A stretch of 15,587 nucleotides of DNA from Planctomycetales bacterium (lineage in GTDB: Bacteria; Planctomycetota; Phycisphaerae; SM23-33). The DNA is taken from positions 1-15,587 of the forward strand of contig DAOWOP010000046.1 of the NCBI GenBank assembly GCA_030642005.1. The letters are read 5' to 3'. Position numbers and translations under genes: made by a program. The notes under the pieces are model-generated. The model saw nothing but the letters and a program-made list of their open reading frames with translations. It was not told the DNA's origin and searched no databases. Positions 1 to 7,110 of the stretch are shown here, in pieces. The first letter of the stretch is position 1, and each line of letters starts with the position of its first letter.

Positions 1-248
1 CCGGAACCGGCCAGCGTGATATAGTCACAAACCGGTTCCGACGCCAATTTATCGGCCAGTTCAGCCAATATTTCGTCCGTCGGCGCATAGACATCCCGTC
101 GGGCTGTATGAATTGTCGTTCGCCCCAGTTGGCAATAGACGCAATCGAACGGGCAGACCTTGAAAGGAACAAGGTCAATGCCGAGGCTCCGTCCAAGCCG
201 GCGCGACGGTACCGGGCCGTAAATATGCTTGTATCGCTTTTCTGTCAT
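1..248 (-). CDS. Radical SAM protein, N-terminal part (runs off left edge)
   Basis: Reading down from an ATG at 248 gives an open frame of 82 codons to the window edge. It opens with a YGPVPSRRLGRSLGID-type stretch and then KVCPFDCVYCQLGRT, which carries the CxxxCxxC triad (C36, C40 and C43 by my count) that binds the [4Fe-4S] cluster and S-adenosylmethionine in radical SAM enzymes. The pairing of GPVPSRRLG with CxYCQLGRT recalls the COG0731-type Fe-S oxidoreductases, a group related to wyosine-biosynthesis enzymes and largely of unknown substrate. Only the first quarter or so is present, so the reaction cannot be assigned. No clear Shine-Dalgarno site lies before the ATG. The gene follows plsC on the same strand but is separated from it by a long repeat-hairpin, so it may have its own promoter. 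Confidence 0.8.
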   Translation of the reverse strand, partial: MTEKRYKHIYGPVPSRRLGRSLGIDLVPFKVCPFDCVYCQLGRTTIHTARRDVYAPTDEILAELADKLASEPVCDYITLAGS

Positions 249-258
249 TTTTAAAAAG

Positions 259-410
259 TGAACCACAAAGGGCACAAAGAACACAAAGAACACAAAGAAC
301 ACAAAGAACACAAAGAACACAAAGAACACAAAGAACACAAAGAACACAAAGAAAATAAAAAGAATTTTAACTCTTTTGTTCTTCGTGTTCTTTGTGCCCT
401 TTGTGGTTCA
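259..410. repeat. 26-bp perfect inverted repeat enclosing the 9-bp array
   Basis: Bases 259-284 (beginning tgaaccacaaaggg) are the exact reverse complement of 385-410 (ending ccctttgtggttca). With one mismatch the pairing extends about seven more bases inward (gttcttc at 378-384 against 285-291). Because the 9-bp array is made of the same words as the left arm, the right arm can pair in several registers with the array. The element fills the whole gap between plsC (stop at 412) and the radical SAM start at 248. It could end plsC transcription on the minus strand, or be a dispersed palindromic element. It lacks the short GC stem and T-run of an ordinary intrinsic terminator. Confidence 0.9.
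273..353. repeat. Tandem array, nine perfect copies of a 9-bp unit
   Basis: The unit cacaaagaa begins at 273, 282, 291, 300, 309, 318, 327, 336 and 345 with no mismatch. Imperfect related units precede it (accacaaaggg at 262-272). On the plus strand one frame reads as His-Lys-Glu repeated, which gives a 77-codon open frame at 258-491. That frame has no start-site signal and continues into the plsC 3' end, so I treat it as a by-product of the repeat. The unit length is far too short for a CRISPR repeat and there are no spacers. Confidence 0.95.
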
Positions 411-411
411 A

Positions 412-1125
412 TTATTTTCCTGTCCCGACAGGCGGTTTTCCCAGCCGCTTACGGATGTCTGTCTGTATTGCGATCATTTTCTCGCGAATAGCGGCGAGAA
501 ATTCATCTGCCTGCATCTGCTGCGCCTCGCGGCGATGCAGAGGTTTTCCATAGACTACCACAATCTGGCTCAATATTGAAAACAGCGGCTGGGTTCGAGG
601 CCAGGCCTCGAATGCGCCCACAATTACCGTCGGAATGGTCCACTCGGCTGCGCGCCGCGCGAGCATCGACACGCCGGGCGCGAAAGGCCCGATCGTCCCG
701 TCGCGCGTCCGCGTACCTTCGGGAAAGACCACCAACTGCCCGCCGGCGCGAAGGCGGCGAAGCGCCTCCTTCAACGCGCCCACGTCAGCCGACCCACGCT
801 TGACCGGAAAGGCTTTAACCGAAGCGATCCAAGCCCCGAAGATCGGGACGCGAAACAATTCCTCCCTGGCCATGAAATTCATAGGCCGCTTCAGCGACAG
901 GCACATAATCGCAGGGTCGAGGTAACTCTGGTGGTTGCAGATGTACAGCGCCGAGCCGGTCGTCGGCTCATAATGGCGGTTGAATACCCGCAACTGCCAG
1001 AATGGGATCGCGAACATACCGAAACCGAACCGGCAGAAACGATACCACAGGTTCGGAGCGGGGACGCCCTCCGGCAGCGACCACGCGCCAAACAGCTGAT
1101 TGGGATGACTCGGCAGACCTTTCAT
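412..1125 (-). CDS. plsC: 1-acyl-sn-glycerol-3-phosphate acyltransferase (PlsC family)
   Basis: A 237-aa protein expected to transfer a fatty acyl group to lysophosphatidic acid, giving phosphatidic acid at the inner membrane face. The family motifs are visible: NHQSYLDP near residue 65 (the NHxxxxD catalytic block) and VVFPEGTRTRDG near residue 135 (the phosphate-binding block). A hydrophobic stretch (FGFGMFAIPFW) precedes the first motif. I chose the ATG at 1125, although the frame stays open up to 1311. That ATG overlaps the cmk stop as ATGA, the extra upstream residues would lie wholly inside cmk and look like shadow sequence, and the family normally starts about here. The overlap implies translational coupling with cmk. 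The exact acyl donor and acceptor are inferred from family alone. Confidence 0.9.
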   Translation of the reverse strand: MKGLPSHPNQLFGAWSLPEGVPAPNLWYRFCRFGFGMFAIPFWQLRVFNRHYEPTTGSALYICNHQSYLDPAIMCLSLKRPMNFMAREELFRVPIFGAWIASVKAFPVKRGSADVGALKEALRRLRAGGQLVVFPEGTRTRDGTIGPFAPGVSMLARRAAEWTIPTVIVGAFEAWPRTQPLFSILSQIVVVYGKPLHRREAQQMQADEFLAAIREKMIAIQTDIRKRLGKPPVGTGK

Positions 1126-1787
1126 TGTGCTGATCTTACCTGGCGGAGCAATTCCGCCGTTACCTCTTCTATGTTCATATCGGTTGTGTCTATTACGACA
1201 GCGCCGTCGGGTTTTATCAGCGGCGCTACAGCCCTGGTGCTGTCTCGCTCGTCGCGGGTGCGAATTGCCCGCAGGACCTGCTCGTAATCGGCTTCGGGCA
1301 TCTCGTCGCACCGCCGCTTCGCGCGGACCTCGCAGGAGGCATCCAGGTAAAATTTAACGTCGGCGTCCGGGAATACGACCGAACCCTGATCCCTGCCTTC
1401 GGCGACGACGCCGCCGGATTCTGCGGCAAGTTCAGCCCCCACCCGCCGCTGCATCGCCACCAGCACCTCGCGGACGCCTGTCGAGCAAGCGACGTAATGG
1501 GAGTTGTCAGCCACCTCGGCGGTGCGTATCTCGCGCGAAACGTCCTGCCCGTCGAGTATTACACGAAGTTCGCCGCTGTTATCGTATTCCAGCCGAAGGT
1601 CAATCCGCCCGGCCAGGTCAGTCAGCGCCCGCTCGTCCTCCAGGTCGATCCCCGCCCGCAGTGCCGCCAGCGTAACAGCCCGGTACGTCGCGCCTGTGTC
1701 CAGGTGCGCGACGCCCAGCGCCTTGGCCAGTTGCCTGGCGGCTGTGCTCTTGCCGGAACCGGCAGGTCCGTCTATGGTGATAATCAT
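1122..1787 (-). CDS. cmk: Cytidylate kinase
   Basis: A 221-aa CMP/dCMP kinase, which phosphorylates CMP or dCMP with ATP in nucleotide recycling in the cytoplasm. It begins MIITIDGPAGSGKST, where GPAGSGKST is the P-loop. Next comes LDTGATYRAV (the D-T-G-x-x-Y-R nucleotide-monophosphate site), then VAEGRDQGSVVFPDADVKFYLDA and a RAKRR arginine cluster of the lid. RDERDSTRAVAPL and DTTDM near the C-terminus complete the family signature. Length is typical. The frame could extend to 1898, but the ATG at 1787 sits exactly where homologues begin, so I use it. No strong ribosome-binding site is visible. The TGA stop overlaps the plsC start. A cmk-plsC order is common in bacteria. Confidence 0.95.
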   Translation of the reverse strand: MIITIDGPAGSGKSTAARQLAKALGVAHLDTGATYRAVTLAALRAGIDLEDERALTDLAGRIDLRLEYDNSGELRVILDGQDVSREIRTAEVADNSHYVACSTGVREVLVAMQRRVGAELAAESGGVVAEGRDQGSVVFPDADVKFYLDASCEVRAKRRCDEMPEADYEQVLRAIRTRDERDSTRAVAPLIKPDGAVVIDTTDMNIEEVTAELLRQVRSAQ

Positions 1788-1925
1788 AGCGGGATTTATA
1801 CAGCATTTTCGACCGGCAGTATAGCGCGAGCAACGTTTCGGAGTGTGATCGCCGAGGCGACGGTGTATAATAAATATCAAGGAGTACTTGGCGGCCATCG
1901 ACGACCTGACGGCATGAGATAGATC

Positions 1926-2339
1926 ATGAAAGAGATATTGATTGGCTCGGTGTTGATAGTGGCGCTCGTCGGCTGCGGCGGGAAGGATAAGAATTCGCAG
2001 AAGGATTCGGACAAATCCAAGCCGCTGCTGACGCGGAACCAGGCAAGGAATATACTCTGGGACCTTCCCGAAGTCGCTAAATGGTCCAACGAGGTCAGGG
2101 ACGCCTCCGGTGGAAAGGCCGTTCCGGTCTGCAAGGTCGAGCGTACGCCGACCGATTGCGAATCGGACGGCGAAAAGCCCGTGTGGATATTCAAGTTCGA
2201 CGAGTCTTACAAGGACCGCACAATCCTCTGGCAGCGATTCAGAGTCGATGCCGTCAGCGGGGACGTTTCAGTCTGGGACCCTTTCAAGGGCAAATTCGTC
2301 CCCCTTACCGACTGGCGCAACAGGTTCCGCCCACGATAA
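1926..2339 (+). CDS. Small predicted lipoprotein, unknown function
   Basis: A 137-aa protein with a lipoprotein signal: a short positive start (MKE), a hydrophobic run (ILIGSVLIVALVG), then the lipobox L-V-G-C with Cys17 as the predicted lipidated residue. A charged, Lys/Asp/Ser-rich linker follows, then a globular region of about 100 residues with WDLPEVAKWSNEV near residue 45 and WQRFRVDAVSGDVSVWDP near residue 105. The latter reads like a two-strand segment similar to those in peptidase-propeptide or PepSY-type folds, but this is only a resemblance. The gene is transcribed divergently from cmk and convergently with the TPR-like gene. A TATAAT at 1866-1871 could be a -10 element, although I see no good -35. 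No strong Shine-Dalgarno site precedes the ATG. Confidence 0.75.
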   Translation: MKEILIGSVLIVALVGCGGKDKNSQKDSDKSKPLLTRNQARNILWDLPEVAKWSNEVRDASGGKAVPVCKVERTPTDCESDGEKPVWIFKFDESYKDRTILWQRFRVDAVSGDVSVWDPFKGKFVPLTDWRNRFRPR

Positions 2340-2382
2340 TTGCAATTCCGTATCTTGACTTAATGCCGAACGCTGATGGTAA

Positions 2383-4335
2383 TTATTCCAATGCTTTTAA
2401 GGCGGCAGTGATGGCCTTGTTGTCCGGATCGCGCTTGGCAAGGCCGGAATAAAACTCCTTGAGCCGGTCTTTCATCCCGGCGGAGATCATCCCATTCATC
2501 CCGTCCAGATTGTTCAGGTCCAGATTCACCCGCTGTTTCCACAGACGCAGTGAGTCGTCCTTTGCGCCCGTTCTGGCGGCGATAACGGCGATACGGCTGA
2601 ACCAGTACGGAACCTCTCCCGGAGTCAGTTGCTTGTGTGCTTCTGAGAAGAAAACCTTCTCCGCCGATTTCCAGTCGTTCAAGTCAAGATAGATTTCAAA
2701 CAGATTGAATGCCACGCTGCGACGTGCGTTGCCGGTTTTGGGCCAACGTCTGAGAGCGTCTTTGACGAGCGGTAGCGCCCGTGCAGGTTGACCATGCCGC
2801 GACAGCATCCATCCGATAACTTTCCGGCGGGTCGGGTCAGTGTCGGGTCCGGCCAATATGAGAACTTTGTCCCAGAACGCCTTCGTTTCTCCCCGCGCAT
2901 GGAACTTATCCGACAACGCCCGCAACACACGTTCTTCCGTATAATCGTATCGTTTTCGTTCCGTGAGGAATTGCCACAGCAACGGATCGTCGAATGAAAG
3001 GTTTATTCGTTTGTCTCTATCGAGTCTCACTAGCCAGCCGACCAGGTATTTTGCTGATTCGTGGTTCGGCCCGATGCGCCTGATTTCTTCGCGCAGCAGT
3101 CCGTCGGCCTCGGCGGGTCGGCTCTTAATAAGGAAAAATACATATTGACTGATCGCTTCCCGCCGGTGATCGTCCGGCGGTAATGCAATCGCCTTCCTGA
3201 AGGCATCCTCGGCCTTCTTGTCTTCTTTTCGTCCGATGTAGTATTGCGCCCGACCAAGCCAGTATCGTACCGAATCTTTCTTTTCTATCTCTTTCTTGAG
3301 GATGCGTTTTTCGATCACCCGCTGGCCGCTCTGGACCTGGACCTGCCCGGCGAACCGGAGCATCCCGATATCCTTGAGTGTGCCCTCCGGGCCGACGAGT
3401 TCTTCGACAAGTTTCTGTGCCCGTTTGATTTTTCCGGCTTCTTTGCAACTCAACGCAAGTTCGGCCTTGGTCCAGCGGCGAATCAGTTTTTCTGGTTCGT
3501 GTATTATCGCGCTGCATCGCTCTTGCACGGCCTTCGTGTCGTAGTCGGTGATGGGCCTGGAGAGTGAATGATCGAACAGTTTGATTGCCTCGGCATGATG
3601 CAACCGATGCGTACCGGCCAGCGCCCGGCCAAGATTGTATGCGTCCATGGCGAATTTCGGTCTGACCACGTCGCCAAGCCAGGCAATCTTCGGGCGCTTG
3701 TCGTGTGACAGAGCGTCGATTACCGCCAGGTATTTCCTGACGAACTGGAAGTCTGTCGGGTTCTCGTGGATTTCCTGCCGAACTTTTTCGATTAGCGGCT
3801 CGATCTTACCTTGTCCGGCCAGGACCCAATAGTAATCCCTGTGCCACGTGCGCCGGTCGGCCTTATACCGCACCTTCAGCCACGCCTCCAGTTCGGCCCG
3901 GTTGCCGGTCCGCCACCAGTAGCCGCGGTAGGCTTGAAAATTCCCTGGGCGGAATGCAGGATATGCATCCAAGAGTAGCCGTAGGCCCGCCCACAAGCGG
4001 CGTCGGCTAAGAAAATAGCCAACATTCTGGCAATCCTGACTTGAAAGTCCCTGTTTGCAAACTCGGCGAACCGCTTTGGAAACCCGCTGGGTATGGCCGG
4101 CGCGGGCGAAAACGTGCAGAGCCGTGAAAAGCGTCCGGCGGTCCGCCTTGTCAAGCCGACCGGCCAACCGGTTCGACCATTCGATAATATCGCGCTTGTA
4201 AAGTTCCTTTAGGACGCTCTTGGTTGCCTGATTCCATTCATCTACCGCGTTGGTAGACTTGTGGGGCTGTTTTCCCATAACAAGAGGTACAGCAAGAGAC
4301 AGCACGACCACGGCGGCGACCATTGCTCTGTTCAC
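2383..4335 (-). CDS. Exported 650-aa TPR-like repeat protein, unknown function
   Basis: The start is a GTG at 4335, preceded by AAAGGA seven bases upstream, giving MNRAMVAAVVVLSLAVPLVMG, a clear Sec signal peptide ending near residue 21. The rest is almost all alpha-helical and rich in Arg, Lys, Ala, Leu and Trp. Helix-pair repeats of tetratricopeptide type are visible, best at about residues 356-390 (RYWLGRAQYYIGRKEDKKAEDAFRKAI split over two helices) and 505-540 (LSRHGQPARALPLVKDAL), with weaker units around 540-575 and 600-650. No catalytic motif is recognisable. It probably acts as a periplasmic or surface scaffold, which is inferred from fold and export only. It appears to be a separate transcription unit, since a terminator-like hairpin and a 154-bp gap precede it. 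It converges with the lipoprotein gene, 43 bp apart, and contains a single GATATC at 3367-3372. Confidence 0.75.
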   Translation of the reverse strand: MNRAMVAAVVVLSLAVPLVMGKQPHKSTNAVDEWNQATKSVLKELYKRDIIEWSNRLAGRLDKADRRTLFTALHVFARAGHTQRVSKAVRRVCKQGLSSQDCQNVGYFLSRRRLWAGLRLLLDAYPAFRPGNFQAYRGYWWRTGNRAELEAWLKVRYKADRRTWHRDYYWVLAGQGKIEPLIEKVRQEIHENPTDFQFVRKYLAVIDALSHDKRPKIAWLGDVVRPKFAMDAYNLGRALAGTHRLHHAEAIKLFDHSLSRPITDYDTKAVQERCSAIIHEPEKLIRRWTKAELALSCKEAGKIKRAQKLVEELVGPEGTLKDIGMLRFAGQVQVQSGQRVIEKRILKKEIEKKDSVRYWLGRAQYYIGRKEDKKAEDAFRKAIALPPDDHRREAISQYVFFLIKSRPAEADGLLREEIRRIGPNHESAKYLVGWLVRLDRDKRINLSFDDPLLWQFLTERKRYDYTEERVLRALSDKFHARGETKAFWDKVLILAGPDTDPTRRKVIGWMLSRHGQPARALPLVKDALRRWPKTGNARRSVAFNLFEIYLDLNDWKSAEKVFFSEAHKQLTPGEVPYWFSRIAVIAARTGAKDDSLRLWKQRVNLDLNNLDGMNGMISAGMKDRLKEFYSGLAKRDPDNKAITAALKALE

Positions 4336-4358
4336 AAGGAATTCCTTTCATGAGGTAA

Positions 4359-4409
4359 GGAACCTTTGGTTCTGCATTGTTTTAGACGCAACGTGGGACG
4401 AAAGGTTCC
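4359..4409. repeat. 9-bp inverted repeat upstream of the TPR-like gene
   Basis: GGAACCTTT at 4359-4367 is matched exactly by AAAGGTTCC at 4401-4409 with a 33-base loop. It lies in the presumed 5' leader or promoter region of the minus-strand TPR-like gene. A run of six T follows on the plus strand, so a terminator reading is possible in that direction, but no plus-strand gene ends here. Next to it, AAGGAATTCCTT (4336-4347) is a perfect 12-bp palindrome that includes the ribosome-binding site of the GTG start. Confidence 0.5.
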
Positions 4410-4455
4410 CGTTTTTTGAAAGGAAGGCGAAAAAAACACGGCAAGTTGGGAGCAG

Positions 4456-4490
4456 TAAAAGGTGGGACTCCGCTACGCTCCGTCCCAGCC
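4456..4490 (-). terminator. Hairpin plus T-run after the acyltransferase pair
   Basis: On the minus strand GGCTGGGAC (4490-4482) pairs with GTCCCACC (4468-4461), leaving one bulged base, and is followed at once by TTTT (4460-4457). The upstream arm overlaps the TAG stop of the 4490-5767 gene. Position, stem and T-run fit an intrinsic terminator for the minus-strand unit, although the T-run is short. The loop sequence (ggagcgtagcgga on the minus strand) looks like a dispersed intergenic repeat. Confidence 0.5.
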
Positions 4491-5767
4491 TACAAATTCA
4501 TTCCTTTTGGCGGGAAGTTTGAGCGGTAGAATTGGCTGCCGAAGCGTTCGGCGTCGTCTTTGAGGACGAACCACCCGCTGCCACGCCACCGCCCGCCGGC
4601 CAGGAGCCAGTCAAGGATTTGACGCTGGAACTTTGTCTCACGAGGGTAATTTTCCAAATCGCCGTCGTTGCGATAGAAGATGAAGAAATATCCCTCGTCG
4701 CGTGGGCTGGGCATCGGGTACAGGTATCCTTCGCGCAGAAATTCGATGAGGTTCGAGTCCGGCTCGAGAATATCCTCCAACTGATCGCCGAAAATCCACG
4801 AGTAGCAATCTATCCCGACAACGGGTTCGTCCGGGAAGATTTCGCCGAAGAACTCGAACGCGGCGCGCATGGAGTCAACGCATTGTTGCAGCGGCATCGG
4901 GCCTCCGACGGGGATGTGCATACTGAGCATGAAAGCCCCCTTGCCGACCTTGTGCTCCCAGTCGCCCAGGTCCAGCGTAACTTTCTGCTTCAGCGTTATT
5001 CCTTTCGGCGAGACGACGTATCCGGCGGCTGTATTGGCTTTTGCGTCCACGACGTGGGTGGTCGTCCAGGTTTCCGTGCCCTCCTCGCCTCTGAATACGA
5101 TGTAGCCTTCGTCGGTCATCTTCATGCCGTCTTCAGCCAGGGCGAGGACCTCGTTCGTCCGGCGATTGCGATAGATTTCGACCTGGCCTGGGAACTCGTG
5201 GATGTAATACTGCAACCGCCCGAGACGAAAGAGTCTGCCGGAGGCGTGATTCTTGTACCAGGCGAACTCGCGCCGCACTATGCCGAGCCGACCATCGTTG
5301 GCCTTGCGATGGCGCCAGTTGGAGACGCGAATGTCCGAAACGGTATCGCGTGTGATCTTCTCATCCACGCCCTTCTCGGCGTGAATGGCGCGGACGATGG
5401 GAACCATCGCCATGCCGACCAGCAGGTAAAAGACGCCGTGTAACTCCCGGCCAAGCGATTTTTCCAGCGTGGGCCAGATGTCGAACTGCCCATACCCGTA
5501 CTCGGCGTGATGGTATTCGAGCCGGTAACAATGCCAGATAAGGTGAAGGAGGTTCGCATCTTCGGCGATTCGTTCGGCCGCTTCCAGTATCTGCGGGGCC
5601 ATATATTCGGCCAACCGGCCCCATTTCATGTTTTCGGCGATCCGCTCAGGCTGGAGGAATGGCAGCAGTTCCTTCGGAAAACACGCCTCCGATTCTTCCC
5701 AGTGCGGGCTGACGACCTCAAGACAATTTTCCTCTCCCAACGCCGACAAAACATCTTCAAGTTTCAT
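4490..5767 (-). CDS. Acyltransferase-like protein (GNAT_C/DUF5596 type), copy 1
   Basis: A 425-aa protein with no signal peptide or membrane segment. The N-terminal ~110 residues are helical (MAPQILEAAERIAED). The middle carries LFRLGRLQYYI near residues 179-189. The C-terminal half has LSMHIPVGGPM (281-291), a helix ending in FFGEIFPDEPVV, then DCYSWIFGDQLEDILEPDSN (320-339). FRLGRLQ, then HIP..G, then C.SW...P/DQL and L..SN, is the pattern I recall for proteins with an N-acyltransferase-type N-terminal domain and a GNAT-like C-terminal domain. Their substrates are mostly unknown, so the function here is a family guess. The ATG at 5767 has AAGGAC eight to nine bases upstream. It follows its paralogue by 39 bp and is probably co-transcribed with it. 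Confidence 0.65.
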   Translation of the reverse strand: MKLEDVLSALGEENCLEVVSPHWEESEACFPKELLPFLQPERIAENMKWGRLAEYMAPQILEAAERIAEDANLLHLIWHCYRLEYHHAEYGYGQFDIWPTLEKSLGRELHGVFYLLVGMAMVPIVRAIHAEKGVDEKITRDTVSDIRVSNWRHRKANDGRLGIVRREFAWYKNHASGRLFRLGRLQYYIHEFPGQVEIYRNRRTNEVLALAEDGMKMTDEGYIVFRGEEGTETWTTTHVVDAKANTAAGYVVSPKGITLKQKVTLDLGDWEHKVGKGAFMLSMHIPVGGPMPLQQCVDSMRAAFEFFGEIFPDEPVVGIDCYSWIFGDQLEDILEPDSNLIEFLREGYLYPMPSPRDEGYFFIFYRNDGDLENYPRETKFQRQILDWLLAGGRWRGSGWFVLKDDAERFGSQFYRSNFPPKGMNL

Positions 5768-5806
5768 TGTGTTTGTCCTTCTGATTGCGACCTGTATCGT
5801 CCAGGC

Positions 5807-7090
5807 CTATGATTTTATCTTCACGCCCTTCGGCGGGAAGTTCGAACGGTAGAACCGGCTGCCCATTTGCTCAACATCGTCCTTCAGCACGAACCAGCCT
5901 CCGACCCGCCACGGCTTATCGGCGAGGACCCAGTCGAGTACCGTATTTTGAATCGCCGTGTCGCGCGGATAGTTTTCCAGGTCGCCGTCGTTGCGATAGA
6001 AGATAAATCCCAGCCCGTTATCGTTACGCTCCCAGTGGATGGGGTAGAGGTAGCCGGCAGCCATCAGTTCCACCAGGTTCGAGTCCGCATCGAGCATGTC
6101 CTCCAGTTGAGGCCCGAAAATCCACGAGAGGCAGTCGATGCCGACGACCGGCCTGTGGGGAAAATGCTTCTGGAAGAAGACAAACGCATCGCGGGCCGAT
6201 TCGATACATTTCTTCAGCGCCATCTGCCCGCCGGCGGGGATGTGCATGCTCAGCATCAGGCTGCCCCTGCCCAGAACGTGCTGCCAGACGTTCAAGTCGA
6301 GCGTGGCGGTCTGCTTCAGCACGACGCCCTTGCCCGGCGAGACGACATAGCCGGTGGTCGTACCGGCCTGATAGTCCGTGGCGTGCCTGGTGGTCCAGGC
6401 GGCGGTGGCTTCTTCGCCCTTGAAGCAGAGGAACCCATCGTCGGTCATCTTCATTCCGTCTTCAGCCAGGGCGATTACTTCGCCGGTTTCGCGGTTGCGA
6501 TAGGCTTCGATGTATCCTAATGACGGCGCGATGAAATACTGCATCCGCCCGATGCGGAACAACTCGCCGTTGGTCTGATACTTCATCCAGGACAGCAACC
6601 CGATGCTCGTGCCAAGCCGGTCTTCGTTGCTCTTGCGATAAACCCAGTTCACGTCGCGTATCTGCGTGAGGTTGTTGCGCGTAACGGCCTCATCCACGCC
6701 CATCCTCGCGTGTAGGTCGCGGAGGAACGGGGCAAGTTCCATACCGACCAGCAGGTAGAAGATGCCCTTCATATCCTCACCGAGCGATTTTTCCAGCGTG
6801 GGAAAGCCGCTGAATGCCCGGAACTCAGGATGATGGAACATCAGTCGCCAGCAATGCCACGCCAGATGCAGGAGGTTGTCGTCCTCGGCGATGCGTTTGG
6901 CCGCTTCAAGAATCTGCGGGGCCATGTATTCGGCCAACCGGCCCCATTTCATGTTTTCGGTAATCCGCCCCGGCTGGAGAAAAGCCGGCAACTCGTCGGG
7001 AAAAGCCGCCTCTGATTCTTCCCAGTGCGGACTGACCGCCTCGGTACAATCTTCCTCTCCCAAAGCAGCCAAAACGTCTTTAAGTTTCAC
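5807..7090 (-). CDS. Acyltransferase-like protein (GNAT_C/DUF5596 type), copy 2
   Basis: A 427-aa paralogue of the downstream gene, alignable from end to end. Shared blocks include SPHWEESEA, ENMKWGRLAEYMAPQILEAA, AEDGMKMTD, FYRNDGDLENYPR and FYRSNFPPKG. The family marks are FRIGRMQYFI, LSMHIPAGGQM and DCLSWIFGPQLEDMLDADSN. The frame is open to an ATG at 7135, which would overlap the nuclease gene. I chose the GTG at 7090 instead because it lines up with the paralogue's first residue and has AAGGAA about seven bases upstream. It starts 20 bp after the restriction endonuclease stop, so read-through from the R-M genes is possible. However, it is GC-rich like the host genes (42 of 60 bases G or C in the row at 6301), unlike the R-M block. 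Substrate unknown. Confidence 0.65.
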   Translation of the reverse strand: MKLKDVLAALGEEDCTEAVSPHWEESEAAFPDELPAFLQPGRITENMKWGRLAEYMAPQILEAAKRIAEDDNLLHLAWHCWRLMFHHPEFRAFSGFPTLEKSLGEDMKGIFYLLVGMELAPFLRDLHARMGVDEAVTRNNLTQIRDVNWVYRKSNEDRLGTSIGLLSWMKYQTNGELFRIGRMQYFIAPSLGYIEAYRNRETGEVIALAEDGMKMTDDGFLCFKGEEATAAWTTRHATDYQAGTTTGYVVSPGKGVVLKQTATLDLNVWQHVLGRGSLMLSMHIPAGGQMALKKCIESARDAFVFFQKHFPHRPVVGIDCLSWIFGPQLEDMLDADSNLVELMAAGYLYPIHWERNDNGLGFIFYRNDGDLENYPRDTAIQNTVLDWVLADKPWRVGGWFVLKDDVEQMGSRFYRSNFPPKGVKIKS

Positions 7091-7110
7091 AAAAGATTCC
7101 TTTTTTGACC

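Noticed and set aside
273..353. CRISPR-like array
   Set aside because: The unit is 9 bp, contiguous, without spacers and with no cas genes nearby.
258..491. 77-codon HKE-repeat open frame
   Set aside because: Produced by the 9-bp tandem repeat and the plsC 3' end; no translation signal.
1861..1919. Small frame ending IKEYLAAIDDLTA upstream of the lipoprotein, with AAGGAG inside
   Set aside because: There is no proper start codon at good spacing from AAGGAG, and the frame is closed just upstream; probably chance.
4532..6520. Plus-strand open frames of 303 and 217 codons opposite the acyltransferase pair
   Set aside because: They mirror each other only because the minus-strand genes are paralogues; no ribosome-binding sites or domain motifs are seen.
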